From: Misgurnus anguillicaudatus
Taxonomy: Eukaryota; Chordata; Actinopteri; Cypriniformes; Cobitidae
DNA: 64,000 nt
Assembly (NCBI RefSeq): GCF_027580225.2
Contig: NC_073351.2
Span: forward strand, 5,243,501 to 5,307,500
Direction: 5' to 3'
The position numbers were made by a program, and so were the translations under genes. The notes beneath the pieces were generated by a model. That model made no database searches and was not told the DNA's origin. It saw only the letters and a program-made list of their open reading frames with translations. Of the stretch, positions 12,456 to 22,938 are shown piece by piece (positions within the stretch are counted from its first letter, which is position 1; every line of letters starts with the position of its first letter).

Positions 12456-12748
12456 TGTAACCGAGCGTTTAACTTCGGGTTCGCCTAAACTGAAATATAA
12501 GAAAATAAGAAACGGAGGCTTGTCGTCTGATCATTAACTCTTTTACTTTATTATTATTATTGCACTCCATCCAACGTGGTGCTCAACCCGGAACTCACAT
12601 TGTACACACACACCGTCCTCCAGTGCGCATGCCCACACGCCATCTACGGCGAGCCCCGAGGGGAAAAGGTATTGCACACAGATCACAATGCCAATGCACT
12701 CAGTCTCGTGTAAAACTCAATCAACTCCAACTGGTTAAATCTGTTACA
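12456..12748 (-). repeat. gypsy 3' LTR
   Basis: The LTR starts TGTAAC and ends GTTACA on the + strand and has the same length as its partner. It differs from 17884-18176 by one base, in the AATATAAGAAAATAAG stretch. The TTATTATTATT tract supplies an A/T-rich poly(A)-type region on the - strand. Confidence 0.95.
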
Positions 12749-12752
12749 TATG

Positions 12753-12762
12753 TCCCCCCCTG
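12753..12762 (-). promoter_or_regulatory. polypurine tract
   Basis: Just inside the 3' LTR the - strand reads a run of G preceded by A and followed by ACATA, a typical plus-strand priming tract. Confidence 0.75.
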
Positions 12763-13026
12763 ACAAAATAAACGTCCACGTTTACATAAATGAAACATAA
12801 ACCACATAAACATATGAGCAGTACAAATTACATAAACAAAACACCTTACATAAACCATATACAGCTGTGTAAAGTGCAAAATGAGTAAATTGTAAGGCAT
12901 CTATCCATACTTTGATTTTTGTTTTCTTCAAACACTTTTTAAACAGTACAGTGCATTGAACAAACTCCCAAATAATTGTAAACCAGGAGCATACCACCAC
13001 ACTACCCAACAGGGCTAACAGTTATA

Positions 13027-14142
13027 TCAATACATGACAAAATTCTTCAAATGGACAGGAGGTTTCAAAAGCCTTCCTGTTCTGCTCACATTTGGTTCTG
13101 GCTTGTTATCAAAACACTGTTTATCAGGTAAAACACTCAGGTCACTTTGAGGGAAAACACATTCTTCTCTACCTGGCATATCTACCTCCGATGAGGAGGA
13201 TGTTGAGAAGGAATCAAACACATTTTCCAATGTCTGGTTTTGTGACAGAGAAGGAATAGGCAATGTGTAAGGCCGTAACCTATCATAGTGCACAACCTGC
13301 GCTCTCTCATCAGAGTCCAAAGGATTGACAATCTTATAAGTCAATCCAAGTTCACCACATGAGTCCATGACTTTAACAATTTTATAAGGTCCCTTCCAAT
13401 GGGGCGCCAGTTTCATGCGGCTCTCCACAGGGTTGTTGAGCCACACCATGGCACCCACAGCATAAGGCTGGTGACGCACTCCTTCGTCATGATACATTTT
13501 CTGACGCTCATGAGCAGCCTCGCTATGCATGCGTGCACTGCTGAAGGCAGAGTCCAGCTTTTTTTGCAACGAAAAGACAAAATCAGTATGGGATCCAGTC
13601 ATTTGTGGGTCAAGTGCCCGAGTCGGTAATATAACATCAGCAGGCACTCGTGCCTCCCGGCCATGGGTCAAAAGGTAAGGTGTGAAATGAGTGCTGGAGT
13701 GAGGCGATGTGTTGTAAGCAAAAGCGACATGTTTCACGTACTCATCCCATTCTCCTCCATGGGTTAGCAGTGTCTTAGCCAACTGGTCAATCAATGTCCT
13801 GTTAAAGCGCTCAACCATACCGTCCGACTTCGGGTGGTAGGGAGTGGTGCGGGTCTTTTTGATGTTTAGCCATTGGCAGAGTCTCTGAATCACCTCTGCC
13901 TCGAACTGCCGGCCCTGATCGGAATGCAACGTTTCTGGAATACCATGAATCAAAATATAATCCTCAAAGAGGCAGCGCGCAACAGTTACGGCTGTCTGGT
14001 TAGGCAATGCATACAAATTGACAAATTTTGTGAAATAGTCCTCAACCACTAACACATACCGATTTCCCTTAGTGGTCACCGGCAGCTCTAGAATGTCCAT
14101 AGCCACCCTCTCAAAAGGACGGACTGTTTGGGAACCGCCCAT
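13027..14142 (-). CDS. pol: gypsy pol, integrase catalytic core and C-terminus
   Basis: This 371-residue frame continues in the same reading frame as the upstream pol ORF, two codons beyond a TGA. The integrase core is seen as AMDILELP (Asp16), LHSDQGRQF (Asp75) and DGMVERFNRT (Glu111). This gives the D,D-35-E triad with correct spacing. Near residue 250, HWKGPYKIVKV is the GPY/F module common in gypsy integrases. The ATG at its start is probably internal to the original pol rather than a true initiation site. Confidence 0.93.
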   Translation of the reverse strand: MGGSQTVRPFERVAMDILELPVTTKGNRYVLVVEDYFTKFVNLYALPNQTAVTVARCLFEDYILIHGIPETLHSDQGRQFEAEVIQRLCQWLNIKKTRTTPYHPKSDGMVERFNRTLIDQLAKTLLTHGGEWDEYVKHVAFAYNTSPHSSTHFTPYLLTHGREARVPADVILPTRALDPQMTGSHTDFVFSLQKKLDSAFSSARMHSEAAHERQKMYHDEGVRHQPYAVGAMVWLNNPVESRMKLAPHWKGPYKIVKVMDSCGELGLTYKIVNPLDSDERAQVVHYDRLRPYTLPIPSLSQNQTLENVFDSFSTSSSSEVDMPGREECVFPQSDLSVLPDKQCFDNKPEPNVSRTGRLLKPPVHLKNFVMY

Positions 14143-14148
14143 AGGTGC

Positions 14149-16989
14149 TCAATGGGACGGAACAGGACCTCGACGTGTCTGACATGCTGTGCACTGCTCG
14201 CACCATGCATTGATGTCCCTGTACATGGAAGGCCAGTAACAGAATTTTCTCGCCTGTTCCCACACACGTTCAGAAGAGAAATGGGCAGAGGCTGGGGTCC
14301 CATGCAGCTGTAACAGAATATCAGGAGTCATAGCACTGGGTACAACAATTTGCAATATAGTATCACCAGTGAGCGAACAGATTACAGAGCGACACAACAA
14401 TCCATCAATAATTGAGAGGCGACTGAACTCCGTCCAAAGTTTTTTCAAACACTGAGGGGCACCTCTTAACTGTCTCCTGGGAGGCCTTTGTGACTGCTCT
14501 GCCCAATTCAAAACAATTCTAATGTCAGGATCAGCCTGCTGCGAGGCCCTAATGTCCAGTGTATTGAAAGACAGAGCGTTCATGGAAACAGTATCTGAAT
14601 CAGGAAAGTCAAGTAGGTGTGCGGCAGTCTTTTCCCTTGGAGACCTCACAACTGTAGAGGGACATGACTTGTCACTACTCGGCTGACCTGAACTCACCAC
14701 ATTGACTTCTGACATCCAATTACTACTCGACTTTGTGCCCACCGGGTCGGGTGTTTCCGGGCGACGAGACAGTGCGTCCGCATTCTTGTGTTGATTCCCT
14801 TCCTTGTGAATGATGACCCAGTTCAGTGGGTCGAGTTCCATAATCCATCGTCCTCTCCGTCCTGTTGGGTCATCCTCAATAGACATATGGCGCAGGGCCA
14901 ACAGGGGTCGATGGTCTGTGATAATGGTAAAAGAAGAAAGTCCAATGTAATGCCTGAATTCTCTTACTGCCCACACAATGGCCCACAGCTCCCGATCGAA
15001 AGTAGACCAGCGCCTCTGTGTGGCGTTCAATGCCCGGCTAGCATAGGCTACAACATGCTCCAAGCCGTCTCTATCCTGTGCGAGCACAGCACCGACAGCC
15101 AGATTGGATGCATCTGTGTGGATTTTAAATGGCACATTGAAGTCAGGCAGAATCACAATAGGCTCAGATGACAACACATTTTTCAAGAAATTAAAAGATT
15201 TGTCACATTCGGAAGACCACACAAAGGGCACATTCTTACCAACAAGCTGATTCAGTGGAGCAGCATATTTTGAAAAGTCTCTGACAAAACGTCTGTAATA
15301 GGAACACAGTCCCACAAACGCCCTGACCTCAGACGGAGATTGAGGAACTGGCCAGTTGCGAACCTTTTCTGTGTTCCTAGGATCAGGCTGGAGTCCCTTT
15401 TGAGAAATAACATGACCCAGAAAAATTACATGATCTCTGGCCAGGTGGCATTTTTTTGGGTTTAGTCTTAGGCCGGCAGACTGATTTCTCGAAAACACTT
15501 CTTGTAAACTGGACAAGTGTTCGTCAAAAGTTTTGTTGTAAATCAGAATATCATCCAGATACACCATGCAGACGTGCCATGGGAGCCCCCTGAGGACTAA
15601 CTCCATCAAACGTTGGAATGTAGCAAGAGAGTTCGAGAGGCCCATTGGCATGGATCGCCATTGATAGAGTCCCTGTCCTGTGGTAAATGCAGTTTTTTCC
15701 CTGTCTTCCTCAGCAACCTCTACCTGCCAGTATCCGTTAGAAAAGTCTAAAGTGCTGAACCACACAGCTCCTGCCAACGCGTCCAGGGTATCGTCTACAC
15801 GAGGTAGGGGATGAGAGTCTTTCACCGTCACACTATTTAGGCATCTGTAGTCAATACAGAAACGCCAGGAGCCACATTTCTTTTTAACTAAAACTACTGG
15901 TGATGCCCAAGGGCTGCAGCTCTCCTCGATGACACCATCTGCTAGCAGACCCGCCACTTGTCTCTCTATTTCAGCACGTTTTTCAGGGGACACACGGTAT
16001 GGGCGCTGTTTGATAGGAGCCTGCTCACCTGTTCTGATGTGATGTTTAATCAGTTTGCACTTTCCAGAATTTTTCTCGGAGGAGCTGAAGATGTCATTGT
16101 AGTTTAGCAGTAATTCAGAAAGTGCCATTCTTTCAAACTCTGAAATTGGTGACTTATCCAGTGATACAGGGGGTGTCACTCCTGTTGTTGATGTCGCAGC
16201 TACATCGACCGGAGTCATAAGCAACTGAATATCAGCGCCATCAACAGAGTAAAACTCGCCCAAGTGCATACCTTGTTTCAATGAAATGTCCTGTCCAGTA
16301 GGATTCAAAATCCGAGCTTTTGTTAGTCCATTTTTAACCGTGGTCACTGTATGAGCCACCACTAAATTGGATGAATCTGCCACATTAGGTTCCAAGTAGC
16401 CATCAAAGTCATTCAGCATTTGAGCCACATAAGGTGAAGAAACTTTAACAGGTACAACTGACTCACTGAGGGGAGGTAAGGAAATTGTAGTTGCCATGGA
16501 CACATTGCAGCAGAAGGGAACAAAGTCTTTGCTGGTAAGGAGAGGAACTGAAATGTCCCACAGTTGTAACTTTGCCCTACTGAGGTCCAGTAAGGCATGA
16601 TTTTTCAACAGAAAGTCCCACCCCAACAGCACTGTCTGAGTGGTTTCTCTTACTACATGAAATATATGTTGCCATGACTCAGTTCCTAGCTGAAATGTCA
16701 TTGTAATGGTGCCTAGCGTATCCAGCATCTGTCCATTAACGGCACGAGCCGCCACATAATCCTTCTTCAATGGGCGATTGCGTAGTGCTGGGATGGACAT
16801 GCGAAAATCAGCACTAATGAGAGACACGCTGGAACCAGAGTCCACTAAAATTTGAACCTCTACACCCTCAATCACTCCCTTCACATATGACACCATCAGG
16901 CCTGGGCCAGTGTTCGTGGCTTCATTAGAATCTTTGAAAATAGAGTTACTGACATTTGTGTTGTCTATTTGAGGGCCCTTAATCAACAT
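14149..16989 (-). CDS. pol: gypsy pol: protease, reverse transcriptase, RNase H, integrase zinc-binding region
   Basis: The frame has 946 residues. The aspartic protease motif VDSGSS is at residues 49-54. Reverse transcriptase shows LDFSNGYWQ (Asp415) and the YLDD box (477-480). RNase H shows HTDAS (Asp626), DRELWA (Glu667) and TDHRPL (Asp692), followed by NADALSR. The integrase HHCC region lies near the end (from LHGTPASAHF to CEQCTACQ). Its ATG overlaps the gag stop by 11 nt in the +1 frame, so it may be reached by frameshift or by termination-reinitiation. It ends at a TGA (14149-14151) that interrupts the integrase. Confidence 0.96.
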   Translation of the reverse strand: MLIKGPQIDNTNVSNSIFKDSNEATNTGPGLMVSYVKGVIEGVEVQILVDSGSSVSLISADFRMSIPALRNRPLKKDYVAARAVNGQMLDTLGTITMTFQLGTESWQHIFHVVRETTQTVLLGWDFLLKNHALLDLSRAKLQLWDISVPLLTSKDFVPFCCNVSMATTISLPPLSESVVPVKVSSPYVAQMLNDFDGYLEPNVADSSNLVVAHTVTTVKNGLTKARILNPTGQDISLKQGMHLGEFYSVDGADIQLLMTPVDVAATSTTGVTPPVSLDKSPISEFERMALSELLLNYNDIFSSSEKNSGKCKLIKHHIRTGEQAPIKQRPYRVSPEKRAEIERQVAGLLADGVIEESCSPWASPVVLVKKKCGSWRFCIDYRCLNSVTVKDSHPLPRVDDTLDALAGAVWFSTLDFSNGYWQVEVAEEDREKTAFTTGQGLYQWRSMPMGLSNSLATFQRLMELVLRGLPWHVCMVYLDDILIYNKTFDEHLSSLQEVFSRNQSAGLRLNPKKCHLARDHVIFLGHVISQKGLQPDPRNTEKVRNWPVPQSPSEVRAFVGLCSYYRRFVRDFSKYAAPLNQLVGKNVPFVWSSECDKSFNFLKNVLSSEPIVILPDFNVPFKIHTDASNLAVGAVLAQDRDGLEHVVAYASRALNATQRRWSTFDRELWAIVWAVREFRHYIGLSSFTIITDHRPLLALRHMSIEDDPTGRRGRWIMELDPLNWVIIHKEGNQHKNADALSRRPETPDPVGTKSSSNWMSEVNVVSSGQPSSDKSCPSTVVRSPREKTAAHLLDFPDSDTVSMNALSFNTLDIRASQQADPDIRIVLNWAEQSQRPPRRQLRGAPQCLKKLWTEFSRLSIIDGLLCRSVICSLTGDTILQIVVPSAMTPDILLQLHGTPASAHFSSERVWEQARKFCYWPSMYRDINAWCEQCTACQTRRGPVPSH

Positions 16990-17782
16990 AGCTGGTGTCT
17001 CCTAAACGCCTCAATTGTGTCCTCATGTCCCTCATTTCGTCTGCCAATCTTTCTACTGCTCTGTATAGTCCAGCATTGTCTCTTCCAGATCCAGAATTAA
17101 TAGCAGCCACTGCCCCTTCGTCACCATCACTATGAGCGGCATTTACATCCATATAATCAGTCTTAATTACATCTCTAGCATTTTCACACCGACCTGCAAT
17201 TATGACGGCCTCCTCTAAATCCGTAGCTCCTTGTTCATGGCATTTAGTTCTGAGCACCGGATCCAGGCCAGCCAAGAAACGACGAAATTTTTCTTCCTTT
17301 TGAGCTTTCTCACCATATTCGGGAAAAGCATCGTCAACCAGCCTGCTAATCTCAGCCGCATACACTTCCAAACTTTCTCGCGGAGCTCGGGGCCAAGCTG
17401 AAAGACTGGCTCTGAAGCGATCCATAAACTGTCTTTGCCCGAATGCCTCTTTGAGTTTATCTTTAACAGCTGTATAATCCGACTGAACAGCACCAGGGAG
17501 GCTGTCCCACAGCAGAAACGCCGCACTGGTCAAACGTGTCGGTAGAATTCTCGCCAGTTCATAATTGTAGGATGCAGTGCCATCATCCTCAGTGAGCGCT
17601 CTGACCGCAACCTCAAACTGACGAGCCCAGCATAGAAAACTCTGCTTTTCATCACCGGAGAACGGCGGCGGTAACTCAATCCGAACGTGTCTGCTGCTCT
17701 TGTCACGGTCACGTCTCGGATAAATATCAAACTCCTCCTTGCACCACATAATGTTTTCGGTGGTATGAACTTGCACGCGCAC
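16979..17782 (-). CDS. gag: gypsy gag-like protein
   Basis: The first ORF of the element has 267 residues. It has the look of a retrotransposon capsid: PPPFSGDEKQSFLCWARQFE near residue 40, then a helical segment with LKEAFGQRQF and LARILPTRL. It ends with a charged, probably coiled-coil tail (ERLADEMRDMRTQLRRLG). No CCHC zinc knuckle is visible. The start could lie slightly upstream or downstream of 17782. Confidence 0.8.
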   Translation of the reverse strand: MRVQVHTTENIMWCKEEFDIYPRRDRDKSSRHVRIELPPPFSGDEKQSFLCWARQFEVAVRALTEDDGTASYNYELARILPTRLTSAAFLLWDSLPGAVQSDYTAVKDKLKEAFGQRQFMDRFRASLSAWPRAPRESLEVYAAEISRLVDDAFPEYGEKAQKEEKFRRFLAGLDPVLRTKCHEQGATDLEEAVIIAGRCENARDVIKTDYMDVNAAHSDGDEGAVAAINSGSGRDNAGLYRAVERLADEMRDMRTQLRRLGDTSYVD

Positions 17783-17869
17783 CCTAACTTTCTAGAACTT
17801 TGAAAGCTACGCTAACTATTAAAACATCCGTCGCAACACTGTACCACGCGAGCGCAACAAATAAACAAA

Positions 17870-17882
17870 ACCGCTGCCACCA
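17870..17882 (-). promoter_or_regulatory. primer-binding site, tRNA-Leu type
   Basis: One base inside the 5' LTR the - strand reads TGGTGGCAGCGGT. This is complementary to the 3' end of vertebrate tRNA-Leu (AAG/UAG families, ending CCGCTGCCA plus CCA), as I recall them. Confidence 0.7.
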
Positions 17883-17883
17883 G

Positions 17884-18176
17884 TGTAACCGAGCGTTTAA
17901 CTTCGGGTTCGCCTAAACTGAAATATAAAAAAATAAGAAACGGAGGCTTGTCGTCTGATCATTAACTCTTTTACTTTATTATTATTATTGCACTCCATCC
18001 AACGTGGTGCTCAACCCGGAACTCACATTGTACACACACACCGTCCTCCAGTGCGCATGCCCACACGCCATCTACGGCGAGCCCCGAGGGGAAAAGGTAT
18101 TGCACACAGATCACAATGCCAATGCACTCAGTCTCGTGTAAAACTCAATCAACTCCAACTGGTTAAATCTGTTACA
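17884..18176 (-). repeat. gypsy 5' LTR
   Basis: It is the partner of 12456-12748, with the same TGTAAC/GTTACA ends and 293-bp length. CGAT follows at 18177-18180. On the - strand this is the promoter-bearing copy. Confidence 0.95.
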
Positions 18177-18180
18177 CGAT

Positions 18181-19474
18181 TTTTTATATAGTTGGTTATT
18201 TAGCTGTTTGTGCATGTATAAGATCTGCATAGTTACAAAGTTCGTTCTCAATTCTGAAGAGATTGCTGATCCAGAGACCTGAAATGCCTCAAGGCATTTC
18301 CAACTTTGCTAGGAAATTCTCGCTCTTGTGATTTAAAGACTGTAACGTAAGTGTGTTTTAATTACTTAATGTTAACTAAAAAAATTCAGCTCACAGAATC
18401 TATATGTTAGTGTAAGTTTGTCACACGTAAGATTAAAATCAAGAGGATAACGTTTTACCCTTAGTGCAGGAGTGTTTCGTTTTAGACAGATATAGTCCTA
18501 CTAGTTCAATTAAAGAACTGTGCAAAAAGTATCTGCTGTAAATTAACAAACTATTAATAAACCTGTTGCCAAGGCATACGAGTTATAAATTAATAATATT
18601 TAATTAGGAGATAAGCTATTTTGACAAATGGCTTAAATACACTGTAGGCTATAGCCTACACAAAACCATATCATCACTGTCCCGTATTTCAGAGTGAGAA
18701 AGTTGGCAACCCTACACACCCAACTCAATAATAAAAAAAACATAATATGAAGACATTTACACTCTTTGTTGAATATCTTAACCAAAACACATCAAAACAT
18801 TTCACACATTTACAGGATATCTTCTGACAGAAAGAGAAAAAGACCAGTCAGCTCTGTAGAAATATGTAAAGTAGCCTTGTTACAATTAACCCTACGTTAG
18901 TATGTGCCCCACTCACCCCTATATATTAATATTTACTATAGTACATTTTTTATCCTTACTACATCATTTACTGTTTTTTTTATGAATTTACTATAGTTAA
19001 TATTACAGAATAAGTGTAGTAATTTCTATAGTATACAAAAATTCAATATAGTTTACTATAGTAGTTACTGAAGTATACTATAGTATTTTTGTCATGTGAT
19101 ATAACCTTCTTGTACTATTATTTAGGTTTTTAACTATTGTTTAGATCTTAAATCATTTCTAGGCCAAGATCATGATCGATAGAGAACAGCATGGTCCTCC
19201 TAAAACACTCAATAATATAATTTTAAATCTGGTCTAACTACATATAATAACTCTAATAATTACATACTTTATTTTGTTTAATTTCACTTTTGTGATGTTT
19301 GAACAATAATTGAAGGACCTCTTGCAGTAGCATCACAGACCCCCTTATTGAAAGGCTTGATTTACACTGCAAATCTCATGAACTACACAACAATCTCACG
19401 AGGCAGAGATAACACAGAGTACCTGTGTTTTCTCTCAGCCCCCACCCTTGAGTCAAGGACACACTAAACAGACA
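18181..19474. other. intergenic, no gene seen
   Basis: It is AT-rich sequence with a TATAGT/ACTATA-rich patch at 18940-19090. No supported exon or RNA gene. The stretch near 18660-18720 (CTGTCCCGTATTTCAGAGTG ... TTGGCAACCC) resembles a MITE end, but the other end was not found. Confidence 0.5.
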
Positions 19475-19482
19475 CTGTAGAT

Positions 19483-19769
19483 CAGTGATTCTCAAACTGG
19501 GGGCCGGGGCCCCAGGGGGGCCGCGAGATGGTGCCACGGGGGCCCCAATTTTATGACATTTTATAAAATACATTAATTTATAATGAATTCTGTGTAATTA
19601 AACCTAAAAAATAATAAGCCAACTAACCAACAGCACTACTAAGTATAATTTAATATGTTTTGTTTAATTAAAATATTACATTTTTGTCACAAATTTTCTT
19701 TCGGGGGGCCGCGAAAGAATGCACTGTACACAAGGGGGGCCGCACCCTGAAAAAGTTTGAGAACCACTG
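19483..19769. mobile_element. hAT-type MITE with GC-rich ends
   Basis: The ends CAGTGATTCTCAAACT and AGTTTGAGAACCACTG are inverted. An exact 8-bp duplication, CTGTAGAT, lies at 19475-19482 and 19770-19777. GGGGGCCGCGA-type blocks flank an AT-rich middle. It is 287 bp and non-coding. Confidence 0.92.
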
Positions 19770-19777
19770 CTGTAGAT

Positions 19778-20831
19778 ATCCATGAGTGCTCCTGTCTATA
19801 GCTCTCTGAAGCTTTCATCTCACATGTGAATCAAAAGGAAAAGTCATGCAAGAACAACATTTGAGTTTACTGTTGCTTTAAATTGTGTGAACCACACACT
19901 TGCACTTTTGCAACAGGAAATAACACAATCTGAGTGCTGACAGGTTTTGTTTGTTTAGTATTTTGTTACAAAACCCACAGTGTAAAGAGGAATGCAGAAA
20001 GGCCATTATCAGTGCACGTGCGCCATCTATAGACAGAAAGAGAATTACACGCAACCACCAGGTGTCGGTGTAACACTGATATACAAAAAAACAACATGAA
20101 TCAAACTGTACAATAGTTTAATTTTTTTATAATAATGCAAAACTCATGTATAGAAAATGTATGGATGATATGACATGGAGGTGGAGAGTTAGGCAAGATG
20201 TCTACTGCAAGCATATTATTTCTTCATTAAACAGCTATATCATAAAAATAGGTTTTGTGCAGCGATAGAGAAAACCTGTTTGCTTTTATATGGTATGAGG
20301 AAGTGCTGTATTTATATTTAAAATGCAAGGAATATCCTGTTTTATCCAACTGTTCAGTTCTGGTCCTTGAATTTGATTGGCTGGGCATAGCACTCTTCCA
20401 GTCTGTGTTCAGTATTCCAGACCAGAGTTTGGAAGATTTTGCCTCCCCTGCATCCCAATCTGCATACTATCCATCCTAAATAGTATTCAGAATTAGAATT
20501 AGTATGTCCCAAGCCATAGTATGTTAAAATAAGTATCCATAAAGTTCCTGGATGGTCTACTGTTTTAGGTGAAAATTCGAAGTGTAGATCCATGGACATA
20601 TTATGTGGCTGATATTACCATGAGAGAGCGGAGTTTAGTTGCGCTACACAGAATTAACAAATTAACTAAATTATCCATCACTGAATCAATAAATTAAACT
20701 AGAGTAAACATTACATTACATGACAAGTAATGAATGAAGGATGCTTGATTGTAAAGATGAGTTGATGTTTACATTTCTGAAGGATCACAGTGTCATCAAT
20801 TCCGTTTCACATTAGTATGTCCCAGTGTGTG
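19778..20831. other. intergenic, no gene seen
   Basis: No exon, RNA gene or bounded repeat is supported here; open frames are short and of random composition. Confidence 0.5.
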
Positions 20832-22249
20832 TGTCACCGGGTGACCATGATAGGGCGGAACCAAAAGTGGCGGAGAAAGGTTCCGCCTGAAGATGGTTTC
20901 CGCCCGGGCCCGATTTTTAACTATACCATTTAACTTCCTGGTCTCCCTAGCAACACAGATTAAGAGAAAACGAGCAACAGGTGTGGCGAATGAAGCTGGC
21001 AATCCACGATTGGAGGAGGGAAGAACAGGCAATAAAAAGGCCCAAAGAAGCACAAAGGAGGAGAGTTGTTTCGGGCACAAGCTCCTTTACTGCCTAGGGC
21101 AGACCCAAACACACGCTCCGTCCTTGGAGGAGCCGGAGGGCGCCGTTGATCCACGGAGCGCTTATAGCAAGAGGAAAGAGTGCGGCAGCCAAGAGAGACG
21201 AAAAGGACGGAGCTGTGATATTTAAAGGAGCACTGCACCGGAGTGTGCTTCTCACGGGTGCTTAGTGTGTGTTGAAGTGCTGAGTTGTGCTCGTCCGGTA
21301 CACCATTGGTGGCTGTAGATACTCTCTCTCTTTCGTAGACTAAAGCGGATGTGCTGAAGATATAGAGAACCTTATAGGTTGAAGAACGATCGGATTACGT
21401 TATACATCGAGAGGAATAAAAGGGAGAAGGAAACGTATTGTTTGTTTACAACGTGAATAAAAGTGGAGAGCTGTGAGTACTAAATCCTTTTATTGAAACA
21501 CATTAGAGACTGACTTGTGATTTTACTGAATACCTCCAGGAGAGGGAGGGCGGCCCTACCCCTGAAATAGCGTGGTGGGTGAGCCGAAGGAACCTTCATT
21601 GAAGCAGCCACAGCAGTGAAGCAAATAACTAGGCCGTATTACCATCGCCTAATTCGACCAAAGCGAAGTGGAGGAAGACGGGCGTCTTTTTGTGTACACC
21701 TGAGTGTGGTGGGTGAGTCTTTGTGTTTTAGAAACTTTCACGTTGAAGTGGTGCCGTGTATTGCTGTGTGTCTTGTCAGACGTACCCCCGTATCACCCAT
21801 TTCGTCGAGGGAAGACGAAGAGGCTAACGGTCCAAGAGAGATCTGTCTATTATACGCTGTGAGTGTGTTTCAGGTGCAAAGCGACGGCGTGGGCCCCCTG
21901 GGAACGACTTCCCGTCTGAACATTGGCGGACTTTGGAGAGTGGCGGTGAAGAACCGAAAAGTTGGCAGTGTGTGAGTACAACTACGGGCTATTAGTATTG
22001 ATACCTTACCTGTGTGATTTTCATTGTAGCAGAGCTAGAGGCGAAGAAGTTTCCGCCGCCCCGAGGTCTCTACAAAAGGGCGCCCCTGTCCAGTGTTCGA
22101 TCGCCCAACGGGTAGCAAGGAGAGGGCAGCGCTCGACCCGGTGAGACGGTGTGACGTTTCGCCCCTCTGCAGACCAACGAGCTCGCCGAGAGGGTTTGTC
22201 CCCGGCGCCATATAGGAACTACTGCCCTTCTGACACATCGTGGATGTCA

Positions 22250-22591
22250 GATAAAAAAGATAAAAAAGAGAGGTCCCGCACACTATCCACTTGCAAAAAA
22301 TTGAAAAGATTTATTGCAACGTTTCGATCTTTCGATCTTCTTCAGGCATCAAAACATCTATTACATACATTTGTCACTTCCGTGTATTTAAAAGGATTAT
22401 CTTGACCAATCACATTGTCAAGGTCAAAAATAAACCAATCACAATGAGCAATAAAAAGTCATCATAAGCTCATCACAACCAATCACAGTGAATGGAAAAA
22501 TACATCATCATAAACTCATCACATTACAATAAATGGTAGAACTAATAAACTCATCATATTACAATGAATAATAGAATATAATCTCATAAAC
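22250..22591. mobile_element. insertion with 12-bp target duplication, probably retroposon-derived
   Basis: TCGTGGATGTCA is repeated exactly at 22238-22249 and 22592-22603. The insert begins with two GATAAAAAA units and contains, on the - strand, the motif GATCGAAACGTTGCAATAAA. The length of the duplication suggests a target-primed retroposon, but the family is not certain. Confidence 0.6.
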
Positions 22592-22670
22592 TCGTGGATG
22601 TCAACTGTCGTAAGTCCGCCACCTCGCACAATTATAGACTCACCCTCACAAGCCATTGATTGACAGAGAC

Positions 22671-22938
22671 GGAGAAAGAGAGCGAGCACCGAGAGAACGA
22701 ACTGTGGGAGACCTGTACTTACCGAGAGCTGTGAACAGCGAAGAGGTGAGAGCCATCCAAGTCAGAGTAACTGTGTCTTTGTGTCCCAGCTGCGACCTGT
22801 GGAGAAAGAGAACGAGAGTGAGCATCAAGAGAACGAACTGTGGGAAGCCTGTACTTGCTGAGAGCTGTAAACCGCGAAGAGGTGAGAGCTATCCAAGTCA
22901 GAGTAACTGTGTCTTTGTGTCCCAGCTGCGACCTGTGG
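22671..22938 (+). repeat. two tandem copies of a ~134-bp purine-rich unit
   Basis: Both copies carry GAGAACGAACTGTGGGA and CATCCAAGTCAGAGTAACTG-like strings (ATCCAAGTCAGAGTAACTGT in both) and end CCCAGCTGCGACCTGTGG. A third, partial start follows. Confidence 0.8.

Larger units (their letters stand above)
12456..18176 (-). mobile_element. Ty3/gypsy LTR retrotransposon
   Basis: This is a complete 5.7-kb element on the - strand with two 293-bp LTRs, a primer-binding site, a polypurine tract, gag and pol. Pol order is protease, reverse transcriptase, RNase H, integrase, the Ty3/gypsy arrangement. CGAT is duplicated at 12452-12455 and 18177-18180 (or ACGAT, if the last LTR base is counted). No envelope frame is seen. 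The near-identical LTRs point to a young insertion, although pol carries one nonsense codon. Confidence 0.96.

Noticed and set aside
12560..12763. Open frame of 67 codons present in both LTRs (also 17988-18191)
   Set aside because: It lies wholly in the LTR and is antisense to the element; repeated only because LTRs are duplicated.
12060..18720. An older MITE split by the gypsy element (shared TCCCGTATTT strings on both sides)
   Set aside because: Only a short match was found and no TSD or convincing TIR, so it is not listed as an element.
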